Assembly: GCF_000281045.1 (NCBI RefSeq) | Contig: NW_008246094.1 | Coordinates: forward strand, 132,812-195,044 | Reading direction: 5' to 3' | Length of the DNA: 62,233 bases | Origin: Saprolegnia diclina VS20 | Lineage: Eukaryota > Oomycota > Saprolegniomycetes > Saprolegniales > Saprolegniaceae | Shown: in pieces, positions 44,180 through 54,883 of the stretch | Numbering within the stretch: position 1 is the first letter of the stretch | How the letters are laid out: every line of letters starts with the position of its first letter | Notes under the pieces: generated by a model | Told to the model about the DNA's origin: nothing | Database searches by the model: none | The model's input: only the letters and a program-made list of their open reading frames with translations | Made by a program: the position numbers and the translations under genes

Positions 44180-44774
44180 TTACTTGGTCTTGGCGGCGTG
44201 GGCCGCGTAGCTCGAGAGCATGGGCGACACGGCGAGGCGGAAGAAGACGCAGACGAACCAGCACGCGATGCCGTAGAGGTCCCACGCCTTGGGCGCGACG
44301 CAGCCGCGCCAGCGCACGCGTGTGCAGGGCGATCCGTCAATGACAGTACGCGGCTCAAACTCGACGAGCGCCTTGTACTCGTGGAACGGCAACGGCATCG
44401 TCACGACAGTGTAGAGCACGGACGCGACTTGCTTGGTCGACGATGGGACGCCGGCGTCGAGAATGTGCTCGCGAACCGCGCCACCAAGGACGCGGCGTGT
44501 GCAGCCAATGCGGCCGCGGCCGACGCCTGGCGTCTCGAGCGACACGGGCGGCTTGAGCAGCGAGAGCCCGCCCTACATACCGTCGGATGACATGCCATGG
44601 AGGATTGTCTACCTGCACCCAGATGCCATTGATCCAGAGGTCAAAGGCAGCGTTGACGTCCAAGGCGACGTCAACCTCGAGCGTATACGCAGGCTTAAAG
44701 ACTGCGCGGCCATCGCTCGTCGTCGGCGTGGCAAAGACGTCGCGGGTCGACGGGTTGACCCACTCGGCCGCCAT
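44180..44774 (-). CDS. SRPBCC-fold (polyketide cyclase-like) protein with C-terminal hydrophobic segment
   Basis: Two exons joined by a ~40-nt intron (GTAGAC..TGTAG at about 44574) give about 184 residues. The sequence starts FKPAYTLEVDVALDVNAAFDLWIN and has VGRGRIGCTRRV, KQVASVLYTVVTMPLPFHEYKALVEFEPR and TRVRWRGCVAP, the alternating strand pattern of SRPBCC/polyketide-cyclase proteins that bind hydrophobic ligands in a helix-grip pocket. A C-terminal stretch (WDLYGIACWFVCVFFRLAVSPML) may anchor it to a membrane. Ligand unknown. GATTGG boxes at 44822 and 44853 lie 50-80 bp upstream. Confidence 0.68.
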
Positions 44775-45183
44775 GGTGCAAACTCAGATCTCAAGCGCAA
44801 ACTGGTGGCATCGCCCCACGCGATTGGCTGAAAAAGACACGTAGGCGCTTTTGATTGGTCCGACGGCGGACGCTATATTCGGCATGTGCCGAGTCTAGAC
44901 AGTACGACACGGCTGAAGCGCCAAAATTCGATCGCTACAAGTAGAGACACGCTCGTCAAGAGGACGCGTATCCAGGGTCCAGCCAAGCCAACGTGCTGTC
45001 AGTAACATTGCCAGTGCCAGCGCAAGCGTTTTGCCCAGGATGGTCGAGTTCTGCTGCGTATTAACAATCACACTGTCCAGATAGAGGAGGACACTAGCGG
45101 AGGATGCCACGACGGCGTGGCGTGTTGGTGCGTTAAAATAGAGTCGTTGTGCTCGGGCTGTCGACGCAATCTTGATGATGAGC
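44775..45183. promoter_or_regulatory. Promoter of SRPBCC gene and 3' flank of PRA1 gene
   Basis: 409 bp. GATTGG at 44822-44827 and 44853-44858. No gene recognised. Confidence 0.5.
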
Positions 45184-45897
45184 CTAGACTTCGGCGGCGA
45201 CGTCAAAGCCCAAGTCGTCCTCTTCTTCGGGGATGTTGGAGTTGCGCAAGAACGCGTGGGCAATGGCCAGGAACGTGCTACGTCCATCATGAGCTACATG
45301 CCTAGCGCGCAAAGGACGGTCTCTGTACCTCACGGAGAAGATGCTAAATAGGACCGAGCCGCCAAAGTACACGACGAGGACGCCGGTCACTACATGCACG
45401 AGGATGAGACCATGCAAGCGGAGGCTGTGCGTACCAGCGAGCATGCCCACGTTGCGCTGCGACGCGCTCACGGACCGGCCGCCAATCTTGAACGGGTTCT
45501 CTTCCGTCTCGTTGGCCGTGATCTGCGCCACGTAGTACCAGCCGGCGGCAATGCACATGAGGATGAAGAGGAAGAACGGGTTCATCAAGCTACAAGCGTC
45601 GCATGAGGTGAGGACAGACGGGCTATGGATAGCGTAATACATGGAGAGAAAGCCAACGCAGGCAACGACAAGCATGTAGTTGGTGGCGAAGTAGAGCATG
45701 TTCTTCCGGAGGCGCGAGAGCGCGATCTCCTTGGCCGGGACCTCGAACGGCTTGGGCTCGCCAAGGCCGAAGAAGCTCACGACGCCGCGGAGGTTGCGCA
45801 GGTTCATGACGTCCTTCATCTTGGCCGCCATCATGGCCATGCTGTTCATGGGCGCGAGCGGCGCCGCAATCGTCTCGTCCTTCTTGGTCGTGCTCAT
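45184..45897 (-). CDS. PRA1-family membrane protein
   Basis: Four exons, three introns ending GTAG; about 190 residues from MSTTKKDETIAAPLAPMNS to DLGFDVAAEV. VMNLRNLRGVVSFFGLGEPKPFEVPAKE, then TM hairpin 1 (MLYFATNYMLVVACVGFLSILMNPFFLFILMCIAAGWYY), NETEENPFKIGG, ASQRN, and hairpin 2 (VTGVLVVYFGGSVLFSIFSVSTFLAIAHA) with an acidic tail containing EEEDDLGFD. Typical full-length PRA1. Two GATTGG boxes (45946, 45971) lie 50-75 bp upstream. Confidence 0.84.
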   Translation of the reverse strand: MSTTKKDETIAAPLAPMNSMAMMAAKMKDVMNLRNLRGVVSFFGLGEPKPFEVPAKEIALSRLRKNMLYFATNYMLVVACVGFLSMYYAIHSPSVLTSCDACSLMNPFFLFILMCIAAGWYYVAQITANETEENPFKIGGRSVSASQRNVGMLAGTHSLRLHGLILVHVVTGVLVVYFGGSVLFSIFSVRYRDRPLRARHVAHDGRSTFLAIAHAFLRNSNIPEEEDDLGFDVAAEV

Positions 45898-46686
45898 GCT
45901 GGCGAATTGCGTTATGAAGACAGGAATTATGTGGTGGACGCTTCTGATTGGCCAAAATCCTAACGTCCCTGATTGGAGCCCTCGATCCCAAAGGTGCAAG
46001 ATACACTGGATCTTTGTATTCTGAAACTGGCGTTTGAAATCAGGATATATTGCGGCCAATTAGGACTCGGCACATGCCACCTCGGAGCCCGACACTCCAC
46101 GCGTGGCAGCAGCACACACCCGCTCGCAGCAATGACGTGCTGCTGATGCACAACTCGTGCTCACCGACAAGAAGAGCGACCAACGTATGGTGGAGACCTG
46201 GGTGGAGACAAGCATCGTTCTGTGCTCGCTCGGCTTTGATAGAGCAGTGCTACGCAGGGCACGGGATCTGGCTTGATGGCGAACTGGCTGGCGCTATGAG
46301 ACTCGGTGCGGCGATGAAGTCGTTGACGTGCATGCCACCATCGCCGGGCAGAGAGGTCATGGAAGCCACCGCCTCGGCAATGCAAGGCTTTGCATCTGGA
46401 GTCACTGCCCATGCACGCTACAAGCCGCCACCACCCACCTTGGGCATGACGACACACCTCGTGTTTCCGATGAGCGCGCTTCCGTTGCGGCACCATGGCC
46501 TCTTGCCACTGACGCGTGCGGAAGTAGCTGCGCATATAGCCACACTGGCGCGGACGCATTGTCGCTGCTGGTGCCCAATGGGACAATATGCCACCTTGCA
46601 CGTGTTTTAAATATGGCAGTGCCGAATCTAGCGTCGCCATTTGCGGTTTTCTGGATCCAATAGATTTGCGACGGTCCGGCGATAGG
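45898..46686. promoter_or_regulatory. Divergent region PRA1 / DNAAF5
   Basis: 789 bp. CCAAT boxes for the PRA1 gene at 45946 and 45971. An open + frame of 186 codons (46050-46610) has Cys/His/Arg-rich composition and no family resemblance, so it is not called. Confidence 0.4.
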
Positions 46687-49683
46687 ATGGAGACCTCGGA
46701 CGTTGGCAAGTGGCTCCAGCGCGACGTCAACTGCTTGGCGGACCCGCAGCGCTCGGTGCGCAAGCGGTCGCTCGAGAAGCTCAGCATGGTCGCGGAGCTT
46801 GCGGCCAAGTTTGGCCAAGGCCACCTCGTGAGCTTCTTCCAGTCGCACCTCTTTGAGCCGCTCGTCCGCTGCTTCGCCGACCCGATCGAGAAGAACCGCG
46901 AGCTCGGCATCCGCACGTGCACCGAGTACGCCAAGCTGGGCGCGATCGCGGGCGACGGGCGGGAGAAGGCGCTTGTCGTAGCGATCCACGCGCGCATCGG
47001 CAAGGCGCCGTTTCCCGAAGGCGCCGAGGAGCTTCGCCTCCAGCTGCTCGATCTTCTCGCCCTCGTGCTGCACGGCGCCATGCCTGACGACAGCACGTTT
47101 ACGACTTCGATCGGCGATGTCATGGAGACCCTCGCCAAGACTGCGACCGACCCGTTCCCAGATGCGAAAAAAGCGTGCTGCGACGCCATCTTGGTCCTCG
47201 CCGCCAAGTGGCCGGCGCAGGTCAAGATGCACCTCGCGACGCTGGCGCGGCCGCTGACCATGAACTTGAGTCACCAGCACGCCCGAATTCGCCTCTGCAC
47301 GCTCCAGGTAGCGCCTCGGTAGGAACAGCATGAACGATTCGAATAGGCGCTCGAGGTCGTCGTGCCCTGTGGCTCAACGACGCTGCCCGAGCTCATGAAG
47401 GACGTACTGCTGCCCAACTTGAGCCGCGTCATGTTCGATCGGTCGGCCGCCGTGCGCAAGCAGCTCGTGCAGGCCATGGCCACGTGGTGCCTCCGCATCG
47501 ACGAGCTCCGCGCGTTTGAGGCGGCGCTCTTGCCGCTCTTCTTGTCGGGGCTCGCAGACGAGTCGCCCGAAGTGCAAAGTCACAGCTTGGTTCTCCTCGG
47601 GCAGCTCAGTACGCTCTGGGTCTCGGATCCGCTGCATGCCGAGCACGACGATGTGGACGAGAGCATGGCGGCGGTGGTGACACCGCCCTTCACGGCGCGG
47701 CCCCCGCTCGGCGCACGCCTCGTGACGCGTCGGCTCCTTGCGCAGCTGTTGCCGTCGCTCTTGGACCAGTGCGCCGACTGGACGGTACGTCTTTTTTTAT
47801 AACGTTGCTTTTGAGATTGGACTATCGCAAGTGACACGTTGATGTCCTCTAGGTCCAGACGCGGGAAAAGGCCACGTCGATATTGCGGGTCGTGCTGGTG
47901 CTTGCAGAAGACGCGGCCGATGCGCATGTCGCTGCGATCTTGGCGGCTCTCGCCAAGACGTGTCGGGACGACGAACCGGTGGTTGTCACGAGCGTCCAGT
48001 CGGCGATGGCGGTCGTCGGTCACTTCGCCAACCCCGACTTGATCTTTTCGAGCTTGCTCCCGCTCGTAAAACCGGCTTTTGCCGTGGTTGTGGACTCTCA
48101 CAAGCAGGTCTAATAGGCTGCTGGACGGCTTCCGGGCCAGGACACGTCGCACCACCGCACGAACGGGCTCGTGCTGCTCTCGATGGCGATCGCGGGCATG
48201 GCGCAGCCGACGATTTTGCCCCACATGGAGGTAGCGCGTCGTCGACATTTGTGCAAATGCAACTCATACTCTATCGCCTAGCGCATCACGGAGGCCTTGG
48301 CCGATGCGGGGCTGCGCGAGGCCGACGCGCCCGAGCTCCAGGAAAAGCTCTCCCTTTTGACAGCGACGATCGTGACGACGGGCGCGCCGCTCTTAGCGAC
48401 CCATGACTCCTGGGGATTCCGGCTCTTTTGGGTGTTGAGCCAAATGATTGCGTCGACACCCGAGGATTCGACGGCGTTTGACACGGTAGGCCGTGTGTGA
48501 CCGTCCCTCGCATGATCTTCTACCTTGGATCGTAGGCGACCAACGGGCTATTGGCACTCGCGACCGCACTGCAGCTCGACGTGCCGGTACAAGCACTACG
48601 GTGGTGGCTGCTGCAACTCGACGACGGAATATTGGTGGCGTAGGGACTGTATCTTCGGTTTTTATCGCCGCTCGTCGAGACGATCAGCGCCAAGAACGCG
48701 GTGTGGTCTAAGGCGTCGCCGCACCGAGTGCTCTTTGACTCGTTGGCGCGTCGGGGTGGCAAGGTACGCGCGGTTTTGTATTGCACTTGTTAGCGCGGTG
48801 TAGGCGTGTGGTGCGGCGCTGCCCGTGCTTCTGCCCGTGCTGTTGCGCCACCTCGACCCGGCCCGCGACGCCGACGTCCGGCTCGCCTTCTTGGCGCTTT
48901 TGGAAACTATGCTCGGGAACCCCGAGATGGCGCCCGTATGTCTTGTGTGGTTGATACAAAAAGTTGATACAAAGGGTGTCGATAGGCATTTCAGCCTTTT
49001 GCGTCGACGCTTTTGGTCAAGGCCATCACGCCCAACATTGTGTGGCAGGGCGGCAAGGTCGCGGCCACGATCCGGTGCGTATCTATCAATCTTTCAAGTC
49101 CCAATATCGCGTATTCTGTAGCAAGGTCGCGATGGCGTGCACGTACACGCTCTTGCGGCAGGGGCTGGCGACGACGCCGTGTCTCTTTGAAGCCGCGCCG
49201 GTCATGCTGCCGGTGCTCAAGGCCGCACTGGACGATGGCGACGCCAAGACGCGCCAGCTCGTGTGCCTCGCGCTGCAGTTTCTCTTTGTTGCGCTGCCGA
49301 ATGCGCTTGGCCGTGGGATTTTCTGTTTTGAAAGATTGAAAGATTGATACTTTGGGGGTGTAGAGGAGCCCGTGGCGCAGCTGTACCACGATCTGCTCAA
49401 GCGCCTTGACGACAGCAACGACCTCGTGCGCAAGGCTGCGTGCGCCACGTTTGTCGAGTTTCTTCGCGCAGCGCCCACCGCGCATTTCCAAGGCACCATC
49501 ATCGACTACTCGATGGACGCGCTCTTCGTGCACCTTGACGACAACGACAGCGAGGTCCAAGCAGCCGTGTTTGCCGTGCTGCTCGAGACCAAGCGCATCG
49601 ATGCGACGCGCCTGCGCCAAAAAGCCAACGAGAACCGGAGTCGTCTGCGCAGCCCGTTCTATTGCGACCAGCTTTTGCTCTAA
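46687..49683 (+). CDS. DNAAF5: DNAAF5/HEATR2-like dynein axonemal assembly factor (HEAT repeats)
   Basis: About eleven exons; ten introns of 39-68 nt, all ending TAG; about 830 residues. HEAT repeats throughout, for example QRSVRKRSLEKLSMV, DRSAAVRKQLVQAMATWCL, ADESPEVQSHSLVLLGQL, DDSNDLVRKAACATFVEFL, DDNDSEVQAAVFAVLLE. The closing HLDD..VQ repeat and overall order resemble animal DNAAF5, which helps pre-assemble axonemal dynein arms in the cytosol; this fits a flagellated zoospore. The upstream in-frame extension to 46588 is disfavoured; METSDVGKWLQRDV opens the first repeat. The intron at about 48064-48114 was chosen to skip an in-frame stop. Another HEAT protein is the main alternative. 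Confidence 0.72.
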
Positions 49684-49776
49684 GAGTCAGCATCGCACGC
49701 TGCCCTTGTATCCCACGTCGAACTCCTTCATTCTTATATCCTTGTACATATGGCTGGAGTGTGGTGAGGAGTGGAG

Positions 49777-51208
49777 CTAAAGTCTCGAGAGNNNNNNNNN
49801 NNNNNNNNNNNNNNNNNNNNNNNNNNNNNNNNNNNNNNNNNNNNNNNNNNNNNNNNNNNNNNNNNNNNNNNNNNNNNNNNNNNNNNNNNNNNNNNNNNNN
49901 NNNNNNNNNNNNNNNNNNNNNNNNNNNNNNNNNNNNNNNNNNNNNNNNNNNNNNNNNNNNNNNNNNNNNNNNNNNNNNNNNNNNNNNNNNNNNNNNNNNN
50001 NNNNNNNNNNNNNNNNNNNNNNNNNNNNNNNNNNNNNNNNNNNNNNNNNNNNNNNNNNNNNNNNNNNNNNNNNNNNNNNNNNNNNNNNNNNNNNNNNNNN
50101 NNNNNNNNNNNNNNNNNNNNNNNNNNNNNNNNNNNNNNNNNNNNNNNNNNNNNNNNNNNNNNNNNNNNNNNNNNNNNNNTCGTCGTCGTCGTCGTCATGG
50201 AGCGTAAAGGACGCTTCGGAGCTGCTGCCGTCGCTCTCGTCCGTGCCCATGAGCGGAGGCACGTCGTCGCCCAGCGACAAGGCGGCTTTTCTCGGTGGCT
50301 CGACGTATTCGCGGCGCGGCCGGCGCGGCCCTTCGTCAATGATCAAGCTCGTGTCCATCCCGTCTAACTCCCGCGCCAGGTCGCGCTTGCGCTTCATGGC
50401 GGCCACGTCGTGCTTGCCAGGGTACCGCCCTTGCCAGCGCACGTTGGCCGCTACCAAGCGGTCTCGCACAATGTCTTCGGCGGCGTCGAGGCTCGGCGCC
50501 TCTCGAATCTTCTTGTAGATGGCCGGCCTACCGACGACGATGCGTTCAACATGCTATTGGCAGCGATACGTACGCGAGGACGCCGGCGGTGCGGGCAAGG
50601 AGCTTGAGCTGCTCGAGACCGTCCGAGGCCCACCCAGCATCGGCGGTGGGCTTCTTGGCGACTGCCGTCTTGCGCTTCTTGGGCGCGGGCGACGACTCAT
50701 CGTCCGAAGACGCGGCCCGGCGACCCTTGGCACGCTTCTTCGTGGCGGGTTTCTTGACGGGCGTTGCACTGTCGCTGTCGTCACTCTCGCTGGCAAGGAC
50801 TCGGTGTTTGCTGGGTTTCGAGGGCGGTGCGTCCGAGACGTCGCTGTCTTCGGACGGCTCTGGCTCGCCTTGGCTGCCACTGGCCTCGTCGTCCGAGTCT
50901 TGCACGACACGCTTGGCCGTCTTGGCCGCCGTCTTCTTGGCCACTGTCTTCTTGGCGACCGACTTCTTCCGCGGCGGAACGTCGTCATCTTCGTTGTCGC
51001 TGGCGGGTGGCGAGGCAGCACCCTTGCAGAGATGCAGCATGTCGGGCGCGATGCTCTTGACCATTGTCTTGACGGCCTTGCGCTCGTCGGCGTCCATCAC
51101 GTCCATCTCGGTCTCGAGCACCTTCATGAGCGTGGCCACACTCACGTCCGCGTCCATGCTCGGAAGGATCCGGCGCAGCGTTGCCTTGAGCTCCTTCGAG
51201 GTCACCAT
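49777..51208 (-). CDS. DEK-C + HIRIP3/CHZ-like histone chaperone, 3' part lost in gap
   Basis: Exon 1 starts at the ATG 51206-51208. Residues ~1-55 (MVTSKELKATLRRILPSMDADVSV) form a DEK-C-like helical domain. A Lys/Ser/acidic linker with KKTVAKKTAAK repeats follows. Then a HIRIP3-like block begins LEQLKLLARTAGVLA and continues across an intron ending GGTAG into PAIYKKIREAPSLDAAEDIVRDRL..GRYPGKHDVAAMKRKRDLARELDGMDTSLII, the layout of the HIRIP3 C-terminus next to its H2A-H2B-binding CHZ motif. An acidic tail (HDDDDD) runs into N. An in-frame TAG at 49777 lies past the gap, but continuity is unproven. Predicted nuclear histone chaperone. Confidence 0.68.
49792..50179. other. Assembly gap (388 N) at acidic TCG repeat
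   Basis: N run bordered on the right by a (TCG)n tract encoding an Asp run on the minus strand. Confidence 0.95.
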
Positions 51209-51477
51209 TCCCCCACTCGTTCTGCACTGGCGGGAACGGCCGCTGCTGCGTATCCGGATGACACCGGTAAGATCGCAATATGGCGCCGGCGCCCCATCTT
51301 GGCCGCTTGCAGCCGACCAACCGACTGTCTTCCGTACGCTGCGCTGCATATGATCCGTCCGAGTCGCTTCGATCCTAGTATCTGCACTTGTACGCCACAG
51401 TATCGAGTCTGTCGTTGACCGCAGGAGCCGTGAAGCGAGACTAAGGCGCTAAGGCGGTGTAGGTAGAGATGCTTTTG

Positions 51478-52911
51478 TTAGCCACGCACGAGCCACACAG
51501 GCTCATCGTGCGCAAGGCTTGTCGGGTACTTTTGGCCAAAGCTCGGTGCTGGCGTCATCTGAGGCGCCCGCTTGGCGAATTGCGCCGTGATGCCAGTTGG
51601 TAGGTGCACGCGCTCGGTCGCCGCGGCCATTTCGTCCGGTGTCAACCCGGCCGCGGTCGTGTCGCCTGCGCCGAGCGACCGCAGCCACGCCGCCGTCCAC
51701 GCCAACGACACGTCGACGACGCTGCCGCCCGCGCCGTGGAGCTGCGCGTGGAGCGCCGAGAGGACGCCAAAAGCTAGTAGATGGCCCGTCGCGTGGTCGA
51801 GGCCTTGCGTCGGCAGCGCCCGTGGCGCCGACTCGCCAAATGCTGCGGCTTCGTCAGCGTTGATGCCGGTGGCGGTCTGGAGAAGGCTGTCAAAACCGCG
51901 CTTGCCGCCCCACGGGCCGTCGGCCCCGTACGCCGAGCATCGCCCAAGCACCAAGTGCGCATTCAGGGCAAAGAGATCGTCGGCGCCAAAGCCTTTTGCA
52001 GCGAGCGCGCCGGGGCGGTACGCGTCGAGGAAGACGTCGGCCGAGGCCACAAGGTCTTGGAGGACCGAGGCATCCTTCGCCGTCGTCAAGTCGAGCTGGA
52101 TCGTGCGCTTCCCGCGCGACGTGTCGCCATCAATCGACGGCAAACTCGGCAGCTGTGGCGATGTCACCCAGAGCACATCGGCCCCGTGCGACGCAAGGGT
52201 CCGCCCCGCGATCGGACCCGCGAGAACCCGCGTCAAGCAGAGCACCCGCACCCCCGAGAGGCAATTTGTCGTCCCACTATGTGACCAGACAGGGCGGTGC
52301 GTGGTTCGAGTTGCCGCGGCTTTGTGTTGTTGCACGCGCCATGGCACGTGACCATTGGCCGCGTACGTGGCATCGAGGTGCGACGCCATCGGGTGCGCCT
52401 GCCACGCGTCCGACGTCCGATACGCCGCGGCGCACAGACCGCGCTCGGACGCAAGCGCCTCGAATGGCTCTGCCTGCCACGCCGCCAACGCCATCTCGAC
52501 GTTCTTGCGACCGGCGTTCAGCGGCAAGCCCAAGAGGCCCAAGAGGCCGTCGCGGTGATGGGGAAAGTTGGCGTGCAGCCGGACGTAGCCGTCGTTCGTG
52601 GCGTAGAGGCCCGAGAGCGGGTCCCACACACCGGGCGCCGGGCGCGTCACGTCGGGCTTGTACACGGCATGGGAGAGAAACTCGGCGCACGCATCCTGCG
52701 CATCGACGGTGACGCTCGAGCGGCTTGCGCCGGTGCGGAGATGGTGGATCTCGGCGGCTGCGAGCGACGCGAGACCGATCGAGATGGACGCGGCGCTCGA
52801 GAGGCGAAAAGCGCTGGCAAAGCGGGGTGGGCCCGAGAGGTACAGCCGCGATAGCGCGTCGGGCGGAAGACCCGCGGCCAGCCACAAGCGTTGCGCTTCC
52901 TTTGCGTCCAT
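51478..52911 (-). CDS. CoA-transferase family III (CaiB/BaiF) protein
   Basis: 477 residues, single exon (MDAKEAQRLWLAAGL to VWLVRG). C-terminal half: LSGVRVLCLTRVLAGPIAGRTLASHGADVLWVTSPQ, then DGDTSRGKRTIQLDLTTAKDASVLQDLVASADVFLDAYRPGALAAKGFG and GRCSAYGADGPWGGKRGFDSLLQTATGI, all hallmarks of family III CoA transferases, which move CoA between carboxylic acids. The first ~220 residues resemble the extra N-terminal half found in fungal homologues. A 90-bp stretch at about 52265-52354 (YAANGHV..WSHS) begins GTACG and ends CATAG, is divisible by three and lacks stops, so it may be a retained or real intron. Substrate unknown. Confidence 0.85.
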   Translation of the reverse strand: MDAKEAQRLWLAAGLPPDALSRLYLSGPPRFASAFRLSSAASISIGLASLAAAEIHHLRTGASRSSVTVDAQDACAEFLSHAVYKPDVTRPAPGVWDPLSGLYATNDGYVRLHANFPHHRDGLLGLLGLPLNAGRKNVEMALAAWQAEPFEALASERGLCAAAYRTSDAWQAHPMASHLDATYAANGHVPWRVQQHKAAATRTTHRPVWSHSGTTNCLSGVRVLCLTRVLAGPIAGRTLASHGADVLWVTSPQLPSLPSIDGDTSRGKRTIQLDLTTAKDASVLQDLVASADVFLDAYRPGALAAKGFGADDLFALNAHLVLGRCSAYGADGPWGGKRGFDSLLQTATGINADEAAAFGESAPRALPTQGLDHATGHLLAFGVLSALHAQLHGAGGSVVDVSLAWTAAWLRSLGAGDTTAAGLTPDEMAAATERVHLPTGITAQFAKRAPQMTPAPSFGQKYPTSLAHDEPVWLVRG

Positions 52912-53726
52912 ACTTGGTACCCCGAGCGATGTGAAATGCCATGCGATGACGTAGGACCCGAGAGGATCCGCTCCGAAACCGGACGGCTTCGTCGCGACAC
53001 ATTGGGCTTCTCTGAGAATTAGAGCGTGAGAAGCGATGAGCGCATTGCGCGGCAGCTGCGTTGCGTGACTTAGGATCTAGTATGATGTAAAAAGCCATTT
53101 GAGCAAGCCACTTCGAGAGACCCGACCTCTGGCTTGTCCTAGATGCCGGCGTCGCCGCTTGCTAGCTGTCCAGGGATGGCGAAGAAGCTATAGCGCACAC
53201 CTGCAGACACGGCGGGCATGCGACACCGAGCTGCTCGTGCTGCTTGGGCAGAGGCAAACGTTGCGCGCCGAGCACCACGTTGCAGGATGCTCCGTGGAAG
53301 ATCCAACGTGGCGGGTTCATTGACACGGCTAGTTGCACGCAACTTTTCCGCGTTCCACACACCCTACGTGCAAACGTACACCATGCGCGGCGGTGTTTAC
53401 CATGGTATTCCCTTGTATACGCACGGTACTATCGGCCATACGTGGCGGTTGCCGGGCGGCCGTCGGCGGTGGACCGATACCGTCCATGCTTGGGCGTCGT
53501 CAAGTTGCGTGTGTCAAGCCAACGTCAATGTCTTGGTGTTTGTATTGGTTGCATTTGGTCCAATCAGCGTGAAGGAGGGTTTTCACTGGCGCTTACAATG
53601 CCGGGTGGTGATTGGGCGAGACGGGTGGTGACTAGGGCTGTGAGATTGGTGGTTGGTTGGCGGAGAGGGTTGGCGGGCTCGCATGGCAACTTGGTACCAA
53701 TCGCAACTTAACATCGCAATAGTAAG
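52912..53726. promoter_or_regulatory. Divergent region, CoA transferase / uL22
   Basis: 815 bp. ATTGG at 53545 and CCAATCAG at 53560 lie about 165-180 bp before the ribosomal-protein ATG. No gene recognised in the rest. Confidence 0.45.
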
Positions 53727-54293
53727 ATGCCTTCGTACAGCCAAGAACCGGAAGACCAGTCGCGCTCGGCCAAGAGCCGTGGCAGCCACCTCCGCGTGCA
53801 CTTCAAGCACTGCCGCGAAGTGTGCCACACGATCAAGGGCCTCCCGGTCGGTAAGGCCAAGAAGTTCCTTGAAGCCGTCTTGGAGAAGAAGGCCGCTGTG
53901 CCGTTCACCAAGTTCACGGGCGGTGTCGGCCGCCACGCCCAGGGCAAGACCCTGAACGCGCCGGGCGACAAGTGCCGCTGGCCCCAGAAGGCGACCAAGA
54001 TCATCCTCGACTTGGTCAAGAACGCCGAAGCCAACGCCGAGCTCAAGGGCCTCGACACGGACAAGCTCTACATTGCCCACACGCAGGCCAACGCCGCGAT
54101 CAAGCAGCGCCGCCGCACGTACCGTGCCCACGGTCGCATTGGCCCGTACATGTCGAACCCTGCCCACATCGAGCTCATCTTGACGGAGAAGAAGGAGAAC
54201 GTCGCCAAGGCTGAGGACGCTGCGCCTGCCAAGATCTCGCGCAAGCGCAACGCCCAGCTCCGCCTCAAGTCGGGCGGCGGCGTCGCCAACTAA
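53727..54293 (+). CDS. RPL17: 60S ribosomal protein L17 (uL22)
   Basis: Single exon, 188 residues. Canonical eukaryotic uL22: SRGSHLRVHFKHCREVCHTIKG, KAKKFLEAVLEKKAAVPF, NAPGDKCRWPQKATKIILDLVKNAEANAELKGLD, RRRTYRAHGRIGPYMSNPAHIELIL. It lines the large-subunit peptide exit tunnel. Intron-free, unlike most genes here, and with a strongly C/G-ended codon preference (AAG, CGC, GCC), as expected of a highly expressed gene. ATG directly precedes the conserved N-terminus. Confidence 0.97.
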   Translation: MPSYSQEPEDQSRSAKSRGSHLRVHFKHCREVCHTIKGLPVGKAKKFLEAVLEKKAAVPFTKFTGGVGRHAQGKTLNAPGDKCRWPQKATKIILDLVKNAEANAELKGLDTDKLYIAHTQANAAIKQRRRTYRAHGRIGPYMSNPAHIELILTEKKENVAKAEDAAPAKISRKRNAQLRLKSGGGVAN

Positions 54294-54883
54294 ATCTCAA
54301 GGCTCGGTGCTGCGGCTGAGTGTGTCGGAAGGCCGGTAACCTTCTAATAAACTTGCGATGACAAAACACGAGGCTTACTCAAATGTACCGATTTGCCCTC
54401 GTGTTCTCTTCGCGGTCTTGCGTTGCCTCGACACTCACGACCGCGAGGGACCTACGACGGCTCGTCCTCCTTCCTGTCCTGTTGTCCTCTCCATCATGGA
54501 CCCGACGACGTACTAGTACGCTCCACGCTGCCTCCGAGACACGGCAACTCGTCTGCGATCCGCTAGCCCATATGCACAACATGTCATTCGTACCAGCATT
54601 ACGATACTTGCTCTTGCGCAATGTCGTGGACCGTGGACGCGTCATGCGCCCGTCTACGCTGCGAGTCCTCGCCCCGTGGCCCAAGGCGCGATGTCTCGTC
54701 CGCCGCATCCGCTGCGAGTACATGTAGGTACGTCAGCGGGGCAGGCGCAGTCCCTTCTTCTTCACGCGGACCCGAAGGATGCCACCATGGCTGCCTTCGG
54801 TCTCGCAGCGTGCATACCGTACGACTAGCAACTAGCCAGGTTTATCTATACTATATGACATGGTTATTACCGAGCCTAAGAGG
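54294..54883. other. Convergent spacer, nothing recognised
   Basis: 590 bp. Open frames of 114 codons occur on both strands over the same DNA (54379-54727) and match nothing; an AATAAA-like signal (TAATAAAC) lies near 54347 after the uL22 stop. Confidence 0.45.

Noticed and set aside
46050-46610. 186-codon + strand open frame before DNAAF5
   Set aside because: Composition is His/Cys/Arg-rich, overlapping frames on the other strand are equally open, and no domain is seen.
54379-54727. Overlapping 114-codon open frames on both strands after uL22
   Set aside because: Exact mutual overlap, no motifs, and non-coding-like composition.
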